Source: an uncultured Eubacteriales bacterium
GTDB lineage: Bacteria; Bacillota; Clostridia; Christensenellales; Aristaeellaceae
Assembly: GCA_902801165.1 (NCBI GenBank)
Contig: CADCHI010000030.1
Span: 1-60,009 of the forward strand
Direction: 5' to 3'
Length of the DNA stretch: 60,009 nt
Positions within the stretch are counted from its first letter, which is position 1. Each line of letters begins with the position of its first letter. The notes beneath the pieces were generated by a model that was given only the letters and a program-made list of their open reading frames with translations, was not told the DNA's origin and ran no database searches. Both the position numbers and the translations under genes were made by a program. This document shows, one piece after another, positions 41,838 through 51,081 of the stretch.

Positions 41838-41868
41838 CCCCGCGCCGTTACGGCGTTGGGGTTTTTTT
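41838..41868 (+). terminator. Terminator after the HD-domain gene
   Basis: CCCCGCGCCG, loop TTA, CGGCGTTGGGG, then TTTTTTT. The gap 41869-42046 holds no gene; TATAAT lies at about 41997 before the vWA gene. Confidence 0.9.
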
Positions 41869-42046
41869 ATGGTGCGCGCCTGAACGAACGGAGGATTTTT
41901 TCGTTGCGGCGGATGCCTCACAGCAGCGGTTTTACAATCATTTGAAAAAGCGAAAAATGTCGCCTGCCAGGCGACCACGCCGACCTCCATTGAGGCTATA
42001 ATACAACCATCGAACGGGAAAACCCCGGGAACAGGAGGACAAAAAC

Positions 42047-42703
42047 ATGAAAAAGAATCTGACTGAGCTGGTCTTCATACTCGACCGCAGCGGTTCCATG
42101 CAGGGCCTGGAGCAGGACACCATCGGCGGCTTCAACTCCATGCTGGAGCGCCAGAAGGCCGAACCCGGCGAGGCGCTGGTCTCCACAGTGCTGTTTGACA
42201 ACGAATGCCAGGTCATCCACGACCGGGTGGACATCCAGAACGTCAAGCCCCTGACCGACAAGGAATACTACGTCCAGGGCTGCACCGCCCTGCTGGACGC
42301 CATCGGCGGGGCCATCCACCACATCGGCCTCGTGCACAAGTACGCCCGGCCCGAGGACGTGCCCGAGCACACCCTGTTTGTCATCACCACCGACGGCATG
42401 GAGAACGCCAGCCGCAATTACTCCAGCAACGAGGTCAAGAAGATGATCCAGCGGGAGAAGGAGCAGTACGGCTGGGAGTTCCTGTTCCTCGGCGCGAACA
42501 TCGACGCCGTGGAGACCGCCGGCCGCTTCGGCATCTCCGCCGACCGCGCCGTGAACTACCACGCGGACAGCGAGGGCACCCGCCTGAACTACGAGGTGCT
42601 CAGCGACACCATCTGCGAGGCCCGCTGCGGCGCCCCGTTGGACGCCGACTGGAAGGCCCGCATCGACCGGGACTTCAAGGCCCGCCGCACCCGCCGGCGC
42701 TGA
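42047..42703 (+). CDS. von Willebrand factor A domain protein
   Basis: A 218 aa stand-alone vWA domain with an intact MIDAS: DRSGSM (residues 13-18), Thr in the GCTALLDAIG segment (about 79) and Asp in ITTDGMENA (about 114). There is no signal peptide, so it acts in the cytoplasm. It resembles TerY-type vWA proteins, which act as scaffolds with phosphatases, kinases or chaperone-like ATPases; no tellurite-resistance genes are present here. The start follows AGGAGGAC. It is downstream of the HTH-like and HD genes, from which it is separated by a terminator. Confidence 0.88.
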   Translation: MKKNLTELVFILDRSGSMQGLEQDTIGGFNSMLERQKAEPGEALVSTVLFDNECQVIHDRVDIQNVKPLTDKEYYVQGCTALLDAIGGAIHHIGLVHKYARPEDVPEHTLFVITTDGMENASRNYSSNEVKKMIQREKEQYGWEFLFLGANIDAVETAGRFGISADRAVNYHADSEGTRLNYEVLSDTICEARCGAPLDADWKARIDRDFKARRTRRR

Positions 42704-42778
42704 TCCCCGCCGGGAGATCGGCCAATCCCCGCCCGGGAGGGTATGCATTCCCCGCCCGGGCAGGTTGCCCGCTGTCGT

Positions 42779-42826
42779 GTCATCCTGAGCGAAGCCGCGA
42801 TAGCGGCGCAGTCGAAGGATCTTCGT
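42779..42826. repeat. Short interspersed palindromic repeat
   Basis: Contains TCATCCTGAGCGAAGCC..GCGCAGTCGAAGGATCTT, a sequence type found interspersed in many bacterial genomes. Just upstream the word CCCCGCCCGGG occurs twice (about 42728 and 42750). The stretch 42704-42960 has no gene. Confidence 0.5.
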
Positions 42827-42960
42827 TCCCCGCGCCGCTTCACCGGGCATAAAAAAGACAGGATGTACTCCCGCCATCACCAAAATGATTGTCGACGTGT
42901 TCCTGCGGAACCCGACGACCCGGAAAACGTTCCGTTTTCCTAATCATGTACAATTCCAAC

Positions 42961-43008
42961 AAAGGGCCGCCCCAGCCTCGGCTGGGACAGCCCTTCGTTT
43001 TATTTCAT
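42961..43008 (+). terminator. Terminator between convergent vWA and ricT genes
   Basis: AAGGGC and CCCAGCC pair with GGCTGGG and GCCCTT around loop TC, followed by CGTTTTATTTC. On the minus strand the T run is shorter, so it may act in both directions. Confidence 0.75.
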
Positions 43009-43056
43009 TATCCCTCGGAACGCGAGAAAACTGCTTCGCCTACAGGCCATGCGCGC

Positions 43057-44595
43057 TTATTCCGCGCCGACCTCCCCGGAAGCCGGCACCTGCGCCGGCG
43101 CGGGTTGCTCCCGGTTCTCCGGGACCTTCGGCTCCTGCGCGGGCTTCGCTTCCTTTACGAGCTTCGCCTCACCCTCCTGGGGCCTTGCTTCCTTCACGGG
43201 CTTCGCCTCACCCTCCTGGGGCCTTGCTTCCTTCACGGGCTTCGCCTCGCCCTCCTGGGGCTTCGCTTCCCTCGCGGGCTTCGCCTCACCCTCCTGGGAC
43301 TCCGGCTGACGGTTCTCACGGCCGTGCCGCTCCCGGGGCTGGCGCTCCTGGCCCTCCTGCTCCGGCGCGCCTTCGCCGCGTCCGCCGCGGCCGCGCCTGC
43401 GCCGGTGCTCCCGTCCCTCGCGGGGCTCCCTGGGCTCTCTCGGTTCGCGGGACTCGCGACCCTCCCTGGGCTCCCTGGGTTCGCGAGCCTCCTTCGGTTC
43501 CCTGGGCTCGCGGGGCTCCTTCGGTTCCCTGGGCTCGCGGGGCTCCTTGGCCTCCTTGGGCTCCCTCTGCTCCCGGGCCGGGACCGGGGTCGCGCCGCCG
43601 TTTTCCTTCAGCTTCTCCAGGAACTGGTCGGTGCTCAGGTTCTTGGGGGCCTTCTGGTGGGGATAGCGCTTCTTCTTCGCATCCTCGCCGTTCTCCTCCG
43701 CCTCCGGCGCGGGCTCCGGCTGGGGCCTGCCCCTGCGGGGATGCCGGTCCTTCGGCGTCTCTCGGATGGCGGCGGCGTCGTCCGGGCCGGGGCGGCGCAC
43801 GTCGTCGATGGCGTATTCCTTCACATCGAAGCTGTCGTCGTCCATGCGGATGCGCACCTTGATGGTCTCCTTGATGCAGTTGATCTCGGTGATCACGCCC
43901 ACGCCGTCCGGGGTCACCACGTCCTTGCCCACCCGGGGCACGCGCTTGAGCACCTGCTCGTAGTTCTCCTGCTCGTATTTCAGGCAGCACATCAGCCTGC
44001 CGCACTGGCCGGAGATCTTGGTGGGGTTCAGGGACAGGTTCTGCTCCTTGGCCATCTTGATGGACACAGGCTGGAAGTCCCCCAGAAACGCGCCGCAGCA
44101 GATCTGCCGCCCGCAGGAGCCCAGGCCGCCCAGCATCTTCGCCTCGTCGCGCACGCCGATCTGGCGCAGCTCGATGCGGATCTTGAACACCGAGGCCAGG
44201 TCCTTCACCAGGTCGCGGAAGTCCACGCGCCCGTTGGAGGTGAAGTAGAATATGATCTTGCTGTTGTCGAAGGTGTACTCGACGCTCACCAGCTTCATGT
44301 CCAGCTTGTGGCGGGCGATGCGGTCCTGGCAGATGGAGAAGGCCTCCTTCTCCCGCTTTTCGTTGTTCTCCGCCCGGCGGATGTCCTCCTCGCTGGCCAC
44401 GCGGATCACCTTTTTCAGCGGCGTGACGATCTGGGCGTCGTTCACCGTGCGCGACCCAGTCACCACCTCGCCGAACTCCACGCCCCGCGCGGTCTCCACG
44501 ATCACGCACTCTCCCGGCCGGGGCCAGATGCCGTTGGGGTCGAAATAATATACCTTGCCCGCCTTCTTGAAGCGGACGCCGATTACCGTTGCCAT
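43057..44595 (-). CDS. ricT: RicT (YaaT)-type PSP1 domain protein with long repetitive tail
   Basis: Residues 1-280 are a typical RicT/YaaT protein with the PSP1 domain. The cysteine-rich GSCGRQICCGAFLGDF and GQCGRLMCCLKYEQ segments match those of the Fe-S-containing Ric complex, which affects RNase Y-dependent mRNA maturation and entry into sporulation. Bacillus YaaT stops near 275 aa, but this protein has 512. The extra 230 residues are low-complexity: charged EPREPREPKE repeats (about 340-400), an RRRGRGGRG-like basic patch, then four 13-residue repeats of the form QEGEAKPVKEARP. The start at 44595 has GGGAGG. It follows holB with a 13-base overlap. Confidence 0.93.
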   Translation of the reverse strand: MATVIGVRFKKAGKVYYFDPNGIWPRPGECVIVETARGVEFGEVVTGSRTVNDAQIVTPLKKVIRVASEEDIRRAENNEKREKEAFSICQDRIARHKLDMKLVSVEYTFDNSKIIFYFTSNGRVDFRDLVKDLASVFKIRIELRQIGVRDEAKMLGGLGSCGRQICCGAFLGDFQPVSIKMAKEQNLSLNPTKISGQCGRLMCCLKYEQENYEQVLKRVPRVGKDVVTPDGVGVITEINCIKETIKVRIRMDDDSFDVKEYAIDDVRRPGPDDAAAIRETPKDRHPRRGRPQPEPAPEAEENGEDAKKKRYPHQKAPKNLSTDQFLEKLKENGGATPVPAREQREPKEAKEPREPREPKEPREPREPKEAREPREPREGRESREPREPREPREGREHRRRRGRGGRGEGAPEQEGQERQPRERHGRENRQPESQEGEAKPAREAKPQEGEAKPVKEARPQEGEAKPVKEARPQEGEAKLVKEAKPAQEPKVPENREQPAPAQVPASGEVGAE

Positions 44596-45563
44596 GAAAG
44601 CTTAGTCCTCCCGGTCTTGCCTGTGTCGATCAAATTAAAATACATGTTTTCCAGCGCGTTGGGCCACGAAACGTTGCTGCCCAGCTGCATCCGCGCCAGC
44701 AGCACGCCCTTCAGCAGCGCTTTTCCGTCGATTTTGCACCGCGCCAGGCGCTCCGCGTCGGCGCTCTGGTAGGGCTTGGCGCCGCTCTGCACGGCCATCA
44801 GGTCCCGCGCCCACAGCTCCATGATGTCCAGCATGCTTCCCTCGAGGCCCTTGTCCTCCTCCAGGCCGGCGGCGGCCCCGGCCACGCTGGCCGCGTCCTT
44901 CAGCGCCTCCAGCGAGGCGATCACCCGCTCCCGCAGGGCCAGGTAGTCCCCGTCCGCGTCGATCTCCAGCGCGCGACCCACGGAACCCTGGGCCATGCCG
45001 GCCAGCTGTGCCGCCCGCCCGGGCTCGATGCCCCGGGATACCAGCACTCCGGCGCAGTCCTCCACGCTCAGATCGCCGAAGCGCACCGTCTGGCAGCGGG
45101 ACACGATGGTACTCAAGAGTCCGCCCGGCGCGTCGGTGATCAGGAAGAACATGGCGTCCCCGGAGGGGCTTTCCAGCGTCTTGAGCAGCGCGTTCTGGGC
45201 GCTGGGGCTCATCTTCTCGGCCTGCTCGATCATCACGATGTGCCTGCCGCCCTCGTAGGGCCGCAGCGCCAGCGCGTCGATCAGGTCCCGTATCTCCTCC
45301 ACGCCCAGCGTCTTCTTCTCGGGCCGCAGCACCTTCACGTCCGGGTGGGTGCCGTTCAGGAACCGCTTGCAGGCCGGGCAAACGCCGCAGGGCTTCTGCG
45401 CCGCGGAGCAGACCATGGCCTGGGCGAACAGCCGCGCCATCGTGCGCTTGCCGGAGCCGTGGGGCCCCACGAAAAGCAGGGCATGAACAATGCGCCCGGC
45501 TTGAACCGAACGCATCAGCTGTTCCATTTTGTCGCCGTAACCCACAAATTCGGACAGTTTCAA
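44583..45563 (-). CDS. holB: DNA polymerase III delta-prime subunit
   Basis: Part of the clamp loader. The 326 aa AAA+ protein has Walker A GPHGSGKRT (33-41), zinc ligands Cys52, Cys59, Cys62 and Cys65, and sensor region AQNALLKTLESPSGDAMFFLIT. It starts with TTG at 45563 (MKLSEFVGYGDKMEQL). This restores the standard N-terminus and has TGAGG just upstream, overlapping the stop of darA. The first ATG is 12 codons later and would remove part of the domain. Neighbours darA and ricT match the yaaQ-holB-yaaT order of Bacillus. Confidence 0.92.
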   Translation of the reverse strand: MKLSEFVGYGDKMEQLMRSVQAGRIVHALLFVGPHGSGKRTMARLFAQAMVCSAAQKPCGVCPACKRFLNGTHPDVKVLRPEKKTLGVEEIRDLIDALALRPYEGGRHIVMIEQAEKMSPSAQNALLKTLESPSGDAMFFLITDAPGGLLSTIVSRCQTVRFGDLSVEDCAGVLVSRGIEPGRAAQLAGMAQGSVGRALEIDADGDYLALRERVIASLEALKDAASVAGAAAGLEEDKGLEGSMLDIMELWARDLMAVQSGAKPYQSADAERLARCKIDGKALLKGVLLARMQLGSNVSWPNALENMYFNLIDTGKTGRTKLSWQR

Positions 45564-45571
45564 CGCAAACC

Positions 45572-45901
45572 TCAGATCTTGGTAAACTGCTCCACGTCCA
45601 GCACGAAGATCGTCGCGCCGCCCACGGTCACTTCCACGGGATAGGGCATGTACACCCCGGTGGTCCCGGAGATCGGCGAAGGCGTCGTGGCAATCTGCTT
45701 GCGGCTCTTGCACACCTTTTCAATCACGCTCATGGCGTTGGGCAGCTGCTCGTCCTCCACGCCGACCAGCAGCGTGGTGTTGCCGGAACGGAGGAAACCG
45801 CCCGTCGTCGCCAGCTTCGTCACCCGATAGCCCTCCGTCATCAGGTTGTTGATCAGCCTGGAGGCGTCTTCATCCTGAACGATGGATATGATCAGCTTCA
45901 T
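45572..45901 (-). CDS. darA: Cyclic di-AMP receptor DarA (PstA/YaaQ)
   Basis: A 109 aa PII-like protein that binds c-di-AMP. The N-terminus MKLIISIVQDEDASRL and the segments TKLATTGGFLRSGNTTLLVGVED and TVGGATIFVLDVEQF are diagnostic. The downstream target of the protein is not known in general. The start at 45901 has GAGGAGG and lies 35 bases from its -10. It is first in the darA-holB-ricT unit. Confidence 0.96.
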   Translation of the reverse strand: MKLIISIVQDEDASRLINNLMTEGYRVTKLATTGGFLRSGNTTLLVGVEDEQLPNAMSVIEKVCKSRKQIATTPSPISGTTGVYMPYPVEVTVGGATIFVLDVEQFTKI

Positions 45902-45935
45902 TGGGGAATCCTCCTCAATCCATTTTATTAAATAC

Positions 45936-45964
45936 ATTATACACGAGATTCGCCGATTATGCAA
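45936..45964 (-). promoter_or_regulatory. Promoter of darA-holB-ricT
   Basis: TTGCAT (45959-45964), 17 bases, TATAAT (45936-45941) on the minus strand. Confidence 0.8.
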
Positions 45965-46048
45965 CAGTTTTTCCCCCGGGCCGCGCCCGCCCCGGCGGCG
46001 TCCGGCGAAACTCCACCCTTTTAATTCCGGCCAATCCCGGATACGGGC

Positions 46049-46077
46049 TTGTCAAGGGCCGCAAAATGTCATATAAT
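46049..46077 (+). promoter_or_regulatory. Promoter of the PG-binding-domain gene
   Basis: TTGTCA (46049-46054), 17 bases, TATAAT (46072-46077). It is divergent from the darA promoter about 85 bases away. Confidence 0.8.
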
Positions 46078-46118
46078 GTTAACATGAAATGTTTTCTTTA
46101 AGAAAGGCGTGATTCCCC

Positions 46119-47261
46119 GTGAAAAAGCTCGCGCTGCTGCTGGCCCTCGTGCTGCTGCTGACCAGCTTCTCCGCGCTGGCCGACGTGAAGATCGGCGACA
46201 CCAGCGAGGAGGTGCGCTACCTGCAATGGCTGCTGATCGAAACCGGCTGGCTCTTCTCCAAGGCGGACGGCGTCTTCGGCGCCAAGACCCAGGAGGCCGT
46301 GATGAACTACCAGCGCTACAAGGGCATCGAGCCCACCGGCGTGGCCGACGACTGGCTGATGGAGCAGCTCGACCACGACCGCATCCGCCTGGACCAGGAG
46401 CACTACGGCCCCGGCTACTACCAGGCCTACGAGGGCGACTACGTTCCCCCCTTCCCCACCGGCCCGGACGTGCTGGAGGACGGCGAGCCCGCCAACTGGT
46501 GCCGCACGATGGTGCTCTCCGGGATGCTCCAGCGAGACGCCTGCGACGAGCACATGCCGCTGCTGGAGCGGGACTGGTCCCTGACCCAATCCGGCGACCC
46601 CGCGGGCTGCGCCGAGGCCTCCGAGATGTGGCTGTCGGAGATCCGGGAGCTCTGCGCCAAGTGGATCGAAAACGCGCCCGCCGAGGACAAGCTGTACACG
46701 CTGTCGGCCCTCTCCGCCTGGGAGGCCTACTTCGGCGAATCCCTCGCCGCGATGTACGCCACCTGGAACGACCCCGCCGTCGTGGAGCCTGAGATGAACC
46801 TGATGGTCAAGAACTTCGCCGGGGCGCTGTGCGAAATCCGCTACGGAAACCTGCCCGCCGACCCCAGCCTCGCCTACCACGCCCCGGCCCGGGAGAACCC
46901 CGGCGGCGGCTGCCTGTACTGGTCGGACGGCATCGGCGTGGACTACGTCACCGCCTGCCCCGAGCACGCCGCGCTCTGCCAGCGGGAATACGACTGGGTA
47001 TGGAACGGCGCCTCGGACGACAGCTATCTCGAGGAGCTGGGCACGGACTGGGAGCAGTCGCTGCTGGCGCTGTACGACCAGTGGCTGGCCCGGTGCGACG
47101 AGACCCAGGCCGAGGCCGTGCTGAACGTCCGCGCCAACTTCTTCAAGGCCCTCACCGCCCAGGACATCGCCCTCTATTCCGGGCGCGACGCCGCCCTGGC
47201 ACGGCTGCTGGTGGTGCAGTACGAAACCACCCGCCTCTGCGCGCTGCTGAACCGCGCCTGA
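46119..47261 (+). CDS. Secreted peptidoglycan-binding-domain protein
   Basis: A 380 aa protein starting with GTG at 46119 (AAAGG upstream). The signal peptide MKKLALLLALVLLLTSFSALA is followed by a PG_binding_1 domain (about residues 24-75, with VRYLQWLLIETGWLFSKADGVFG). A long helical region carries two segments resembling the DUF1311/LprI pattern (for example CAEASEMWLSEIRELCAKW, with repeated Cys). No enzymatic signature is visible. It is followed after 34 bases by the large LRR protein on the same strand, so the two are probably co-transcribed surface proteins. Confidence 0.8.
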   Translation: MKKLALLLALVLLLTSFSALADVKIGDTSEEVRYLQWLLIETGWLFSKADGVFGAKTQEAVMNYQRYKGIEPTGVADDWLMEQLDHDRIRLDQEHYGPGYYQAYEGDYVPPFPTGPDVLEDGEPANWCRTMVLSGMLQRDACDEHMPLLERDWSLTQSGDPAGCAEASEMWLSEIRELCAKWIENAPAEDKLYTLSALSAWEAYFGESLAAMYATWNDPAVVEPEMNLMVKNFAGALCEIRYGNLPADPSLAYHAPARENPGGGCLYWSDGIGVDYVTACPEHAALCQREYDWVWNGASDDSYLEELGTDWEQSLLALYDQWLARCDETQAEAVLNVRANFFKALTAQDIALYSGRDAALARLLVVQYETTRLCALLNRA

Positions 47262-47295
47262 TCCAAAAAGGAACCCCAACGATAGGAGGTTGAAC

Positions 47296-50200
47296 ATGAA
47301 AAAGCTCGCCCTGCTGCTCCCGGTGCTCCTGCTGCTGGCGCTTCTCGTCGCGGCTCACGCCGAGGCGCCCGCCCCGGAATTTGAATTCGACGCCTCCAAG
47401 GCGATCATCACCGCCTACAACGGCCCCGGCGGCGACGTGGTCATCCCCGCCGAGATCGACGGCCAGAGGGTCTGGGATGTCAAGAACATCTTCTATGAGT
47501 GCCCGGTCCCCGTCACGTCCATCACCCTGCCCGAGGGATTCGACGTGCTGAACGACAACCTGATCTCCCAGATTCCCGACCTGGCCCGCCTCACGCTGCC
47601 GGAGAGCCTTCGGGTCATCTGCCGTGGAAACCTCCAGAACTGCCCCGCGCTGACCGAGGTCACGATCCCGGCGGGCGTGTGCTACATCGCGGACAACAGC
47701 TTCTCCTGGTGCGAACAGCTGACCTCCATCACCTTCACCGGCCGCTGCCCGCTGATCTGTGACTTCACCTTCTCGGTGCTGGGCGACGGCTGCGTGGTCC
47801 ACGTCCCGGACGACGAGTACGACGCCTACCGCGCCGCCATCCCCAGCAGCATCGACGTGCAGCCCTCCGGGCAGAACGCCGTGGTCGTGGACGATTCCAC
47901 CCCGGAGGACCAGTTCGCCTTCGACCCCGCCACCGGCACCATCACCGGCTATCGGGACCGCCTGGCCCGCATGGACATCCCGTCCGAGATCGGCGGCGTG
48001 CCCGTGAAGGCCATCGGCGCGGAGGCCTTCTACCCCGCCTATCACCTGATGTACCTCACCGTGCCCGACGGCGTGGAGGTCATCGGCGACAGCGCCTTCG
48101 CCCACACCAACAGCATCCTCTACATCGGCCTGCCGGACAGCGTGCGCGAGGTCGGCGACGAGGCCTTCCTGGGCGCGATCCGCGGCAACCGCTTCCACTG
48201 GCCCGCGAGCCTGGAGACCATCGGCAACCGAGCCTTTGAGAACTGCTACTTCACCGATGACATTGTGCTGCCCCCGTCGGTGAAATCCATCGGCGACGGG
48301 GCCTTTGCCTGGTCCTGGCCGAGCAACCTGCGCCTGGCCGAAGGCTGCCAGCCCTGGATCGGCTCCAAGGCCTTCGAACACGGGCGTCTGAGCTACATCC
48401 AGATGGACACCTACGAATTCTTTGACGCGGCCCCGGACGCCTTCGAGGGCAGCTACGTCACCGACGTGGACCTGCCCTGGGACAGCGGCTGGGAGAACCG
48501 CCTGGCCTGGCAGGACTACTTCTCCGCCCAGCTGGAGGATTGCGAGGTCTTCATCAACAACCCGCCGGACTGCGCCTATACCGACGGCGACAATCACCTC
48601 TATGAGAAGGGCGCGGATGGCTACTACTACCTGACCCAATACAACGACGGCGAGGAAGCCCCCTACCTCTACTACAACATCCGGGACAACAGCGGCGACG
48701 AGCCGCAACTCATCCAGTGCCGCGGCCTCGGCGACGGCGTGTTCAAGGGCAACCAGACCATCCGCCGCTTCCGCGTGACCCACGCCAACTGGCCCTGGCA
48801 CATCGGCGCGGAGGCCCTCGCGGACTCCTCTGTGGAGCTGGTGGACCTGTTCTACACCACCGAGACCATCGGTGCGCGCGCCTTCGCCAACTGCGTGAAC
48901 CTCACCGAGATCACCCTGCCCGCCTCGCTGACCAGCATCGACGCGACCGCCTTCGAGGGCTGCGTAAACCTCGCCAGGGTCACCGTCCTCTGTGACATGT
49001 CCGTGCTGCCGGAGAACCTCTTCGCCGACTGCGCGGCGCTGATGGCGGACCCCAGCGGCCTCGTCCTGCCCGCCAACGCGCCCGACGACGTGGTGGCGCG
49101 TCTCAGCGAGGAAATGGGCTGCCCCTGGTACCAGCCGCTGCTGCGCGTGGGCGAGTCGCCCCGCGAGATCATCCCCATGCCCTATGAGCCCACCGACCCC
49201 TCCCTGTTTGAGTTCAGGCCCGAAACCGGCACGATCGTCCGCTACTGGGGCGATGAGGCCGACGTGGTGGTGCCCCGGGAGATCGACGGCGTCACCGTGA
49301 CCGGCATGAACCAGAGCGCCTTTGACCGGTGCTTCGACTACACCGACAGCGGCGTGGCCACCAACCGGACCGATTATGTGACCCTGCGCAGCGTGGTGCT
49401 GCCGGAAACCATCACCGAAATCAAGGACGGCACCTTCACCTACTGCCAGCAGCTGGAGTCCTTCATCTGCTACGCTCCCGTCAAGAGCACCGGCCGCGGC
49501 ACCTTCCGCCTCTGCCGGAACCTGGACACCGTGATATTCGTCAATGGCGTAAAGGAGATCGACAACTACTGCTTCGACAGCGCCGGCCCCCTCTCCACCT
49601 TCTACAACCCCGTGGGGCTGGACTATATCGGCGAGCGCGCCTTCCAGAACTGCGCGGTGAAGTCCTTCGCCGTGGACGCGACCACTCTCGGCGGCACGCC
49701 CTTCTCCAACTGCAAAAACCTCACCGAGCTGCACCTCACCGACCGCGTGGCTCAGCACAGCATGGCCATCGCCTACCAGTGCCCGAACCTGGCGCTGGTG
49801 TGCTTTGAGACCACCGACCTGTCCCCCTTCTCCAAGGACGGCATCGTCACCGGCTGCGCCGACACGCTGACCGTGCGCCTGCCCGAGGACGCGGACGAAG
49901 CGGCCGTGGAACAGGCGGCTAAGCACACCACCATGTGGGGCACCAACGCCGAAGTGACCGTGGAGCAGGCGGCCTGTGACCGCGTGCCTGCCGAGCTGCC
50001 CGATATCGACGCCCTGCTGGCCGGCTATGCCGCCAACCCCATCGCCACGCCGACGCCCGAGCCCGTGGTCACCCCTGCGCCCGCCCAGCCCGTGGGCGAG
50101 GCCGGCGAGCCCTTCCTGGGCAGCTGGGCCGTCACCGAAATCACCATGGGCGGCGAGACCCATGCCGCCTCCGAGTTCGGCATGGAAATGGGCATCACCT

Positions 50201-51072
50201 TCAACGCCGACGGCACCGCCCTGATGCGCAACGCCGACGGCTCCACCGGCGAAATGACCTGGTCCGTCGTAGACGGCGCGGCCATCCTGGACGGCGTCCG
50301 GCTGACCCTCGCCGAGGACGGCACCCTGGTCGCCGATCAGGAGGGCATGCGCATGGTCTTCGTCCGCGACGGCGAACCCGCGCCGGAGCCCCAGCCTGAA
50401 CCCGAGCCTGAGCCGGAGCCCGAACCCGCCGCCCAGCCCGTGGGCGAGGCTGGCGAGCCCTTCCTGGGCGACTGGACCGTCACCGAGATCACCATGGGCG
50501 GCGAAACCCACGCCGCCTCCGAGCTCGGCATGGACATGGGCGTCACCTTCAACGCTGACGGCACCGTCCTGATGCGCAACGCCGACGGCTCCACCAGTGA
50601 AACGACCTGGTCCGTCGTCGATGGCGCGGCCCTGCTGGACGGCGTCCCGCTGACCCTCGCCGAGGACGGCACCCTCGTCGCCGAGCAGCAGGGTATGCGG
50701 ATGGTCTTCGCCCGCGAAGGCGGCACAGCACCCGAACCCGAGCCTGAACCGGCACCCGAACCTGAACCTCAACCCGAGCCCGACGGCGCCGCCGCCTTCC
50801 TCGACGTCAAGCTGACCTGCGTCTCCGTGGAATCCTCCGGCTATGCGGTGAACCCGGAATCCCTGGGCGGCGAATACTCCGTCACCTTCCACTCCGACGG
50901 AAGGCTGACCTTCGTCCTCTCCGGCAGCGCGCTGCCGGACCTGACCTGGACCCAGGACGGCGCCGACCGCGTGTCCGACTACTACGGCCAGGGCGAGCTG
51001 CGCTTCGAGCCCACGGCGTCAGGCTACACGCTGAACTTCCTGGACGCCATGGTGCTGACCTTCGAGGCGTGA
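47296..51072 (+). CDS. Large secreted BspA-type leucine-rich-repeat protein with C-terminal beta-domain repeats
   Basis: A 1258 aa protein with a signal peptide (residues 1-22). Residues about 30-900 contain LRR_5 (BspA/TpLRR-like) repeats, recognised by words such as IGDSAFAHTNSILYIGLPDSV and GARAFANCVNLTEITLPASL. A linker leads to two nearly identical domains of about 85 residues, each starting EAGEPFLGSWAVTEIT or EAGEPFLGDWTVTEIT and ending GMRMVF. They are separated by acidic-Pro PEPEPEPEP linkers. A third, diverged beta domain forms the C-terminus. There is no LPxTG or other anchor. The start at 47296 has GGAGG. Adhesion or glycan binding is likely but unproven. Confidence 0.88.
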   Translation: MKKLALLLPVLLLLALLVAAHAEAPAPEFEFDASKAIITAYNGPGGDVVIPAEIDGQRVWDVKNIFYECPVPVTSITLPEGFDVLNDNLISQIPDLARLTLPESLRVICRGNLQNCPALTEVTIPAGVCYIADNSFSWCEQLTSITFTGRCPLICDFTFSVLGDGCVVHVPDDEYDAYRAAIPSSIDVQPSGQNAVVVDDSTPEDQFAFDPATGTITGYRDRLARMDIPSEIGGVPVKAIGAEAFYPAYHLMYLTVPDGVEVIGDSAFAHTNSILYIGLPDSVREVGDEAFLGAIRGNRFHWPASLETIGNRAFENCYFTDDIVLPPSVKSIGDGAFAWSWPSNLRLAEGCQPWIGSKAFEHGRLSYIQMDTYEFFDAAPDAFEGSYVTDVDLPWDSGWENRLAWQDYFSAQLEDCEVFINNPPDCAYTDGDNHLYEKGADGYYYLTQYNDGEEAPYLYYNIRDNSGDEPQLIQCRGLGDGVFKGNQTIRRFRVTHANWPWHIGAEALADSSVELVDLFYTTETIGARAFANCVNLTEITLPASLTSIDATAFEGCVNLARVTVLCDMSVLPENLFADCAALMADPSGLVLPANAPDDVVARLSEEMGCPWYQPLLRVGESPREIIPMPYEPTDPSLFEFRPETGTIVRYWGDEADVVVPREIDGVTVTGMNQSAFDRCFDYTDSGVATNRTDYVTLRSVVLPETITEIKDGTFTYCQQLESFICYAPVKSTGRGTFRLCRNLDTVIFVNGVKEIDNYCFDSAGPLSTFYNPVGLDYIGERAFQNCAVKSFAVDATTLGGTPFSNCKNLTELHLTDRVAQHSMAIAYQCPNLALVCFETTDLSPFSKDGIVTGCADTLTVRLPEDADEAAVEQAAKHTTMWGTNAEVTVEQAACDRVPAELPDIDALLAGYAANPIATPTPEPVVTPAPAQPVGEAGEPFLGSWAVTEITMGGETHAASEFGMEMGITFNADGTALMRNADGSTGEMTWSVVDGAAILDGVRLTLAEDGTLVADQEGMRMVFVRDGEPAPEPQPEPEPEPEPEPAAQPVGEAGEPFLGDWTVTEITMGGETHAASELGMDMGVTFNADGTVLMRNADGSTSETTWSVVDGAALLDGVPLTLAEDGTLVAEQQGMRMVFAREGGTAPEPEPEPAPEPEPQPEPDGAAAFLDVKLTCVSVESSGYAVNPESLGGEYSVTFHSDGRLTFVLSGSALPDLTWTQDGADRVSDYYGQGELRFEPTASGYTLNFLDAMVLTFEA

Positions 51073-51081
51073 TACACACTG

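Noticed and set aside
47152-50892. Long open frame (1246 codons) antisense to the LRR protein, and similar long antisense frames opposite lacZ (13425-16463) and purF-purM (5284-7686).
   Set aside because: These are Val/His/Gly/Leu-rich readings without sensible ribosome sites or domains; they follow from high third-position GC in the real genes.
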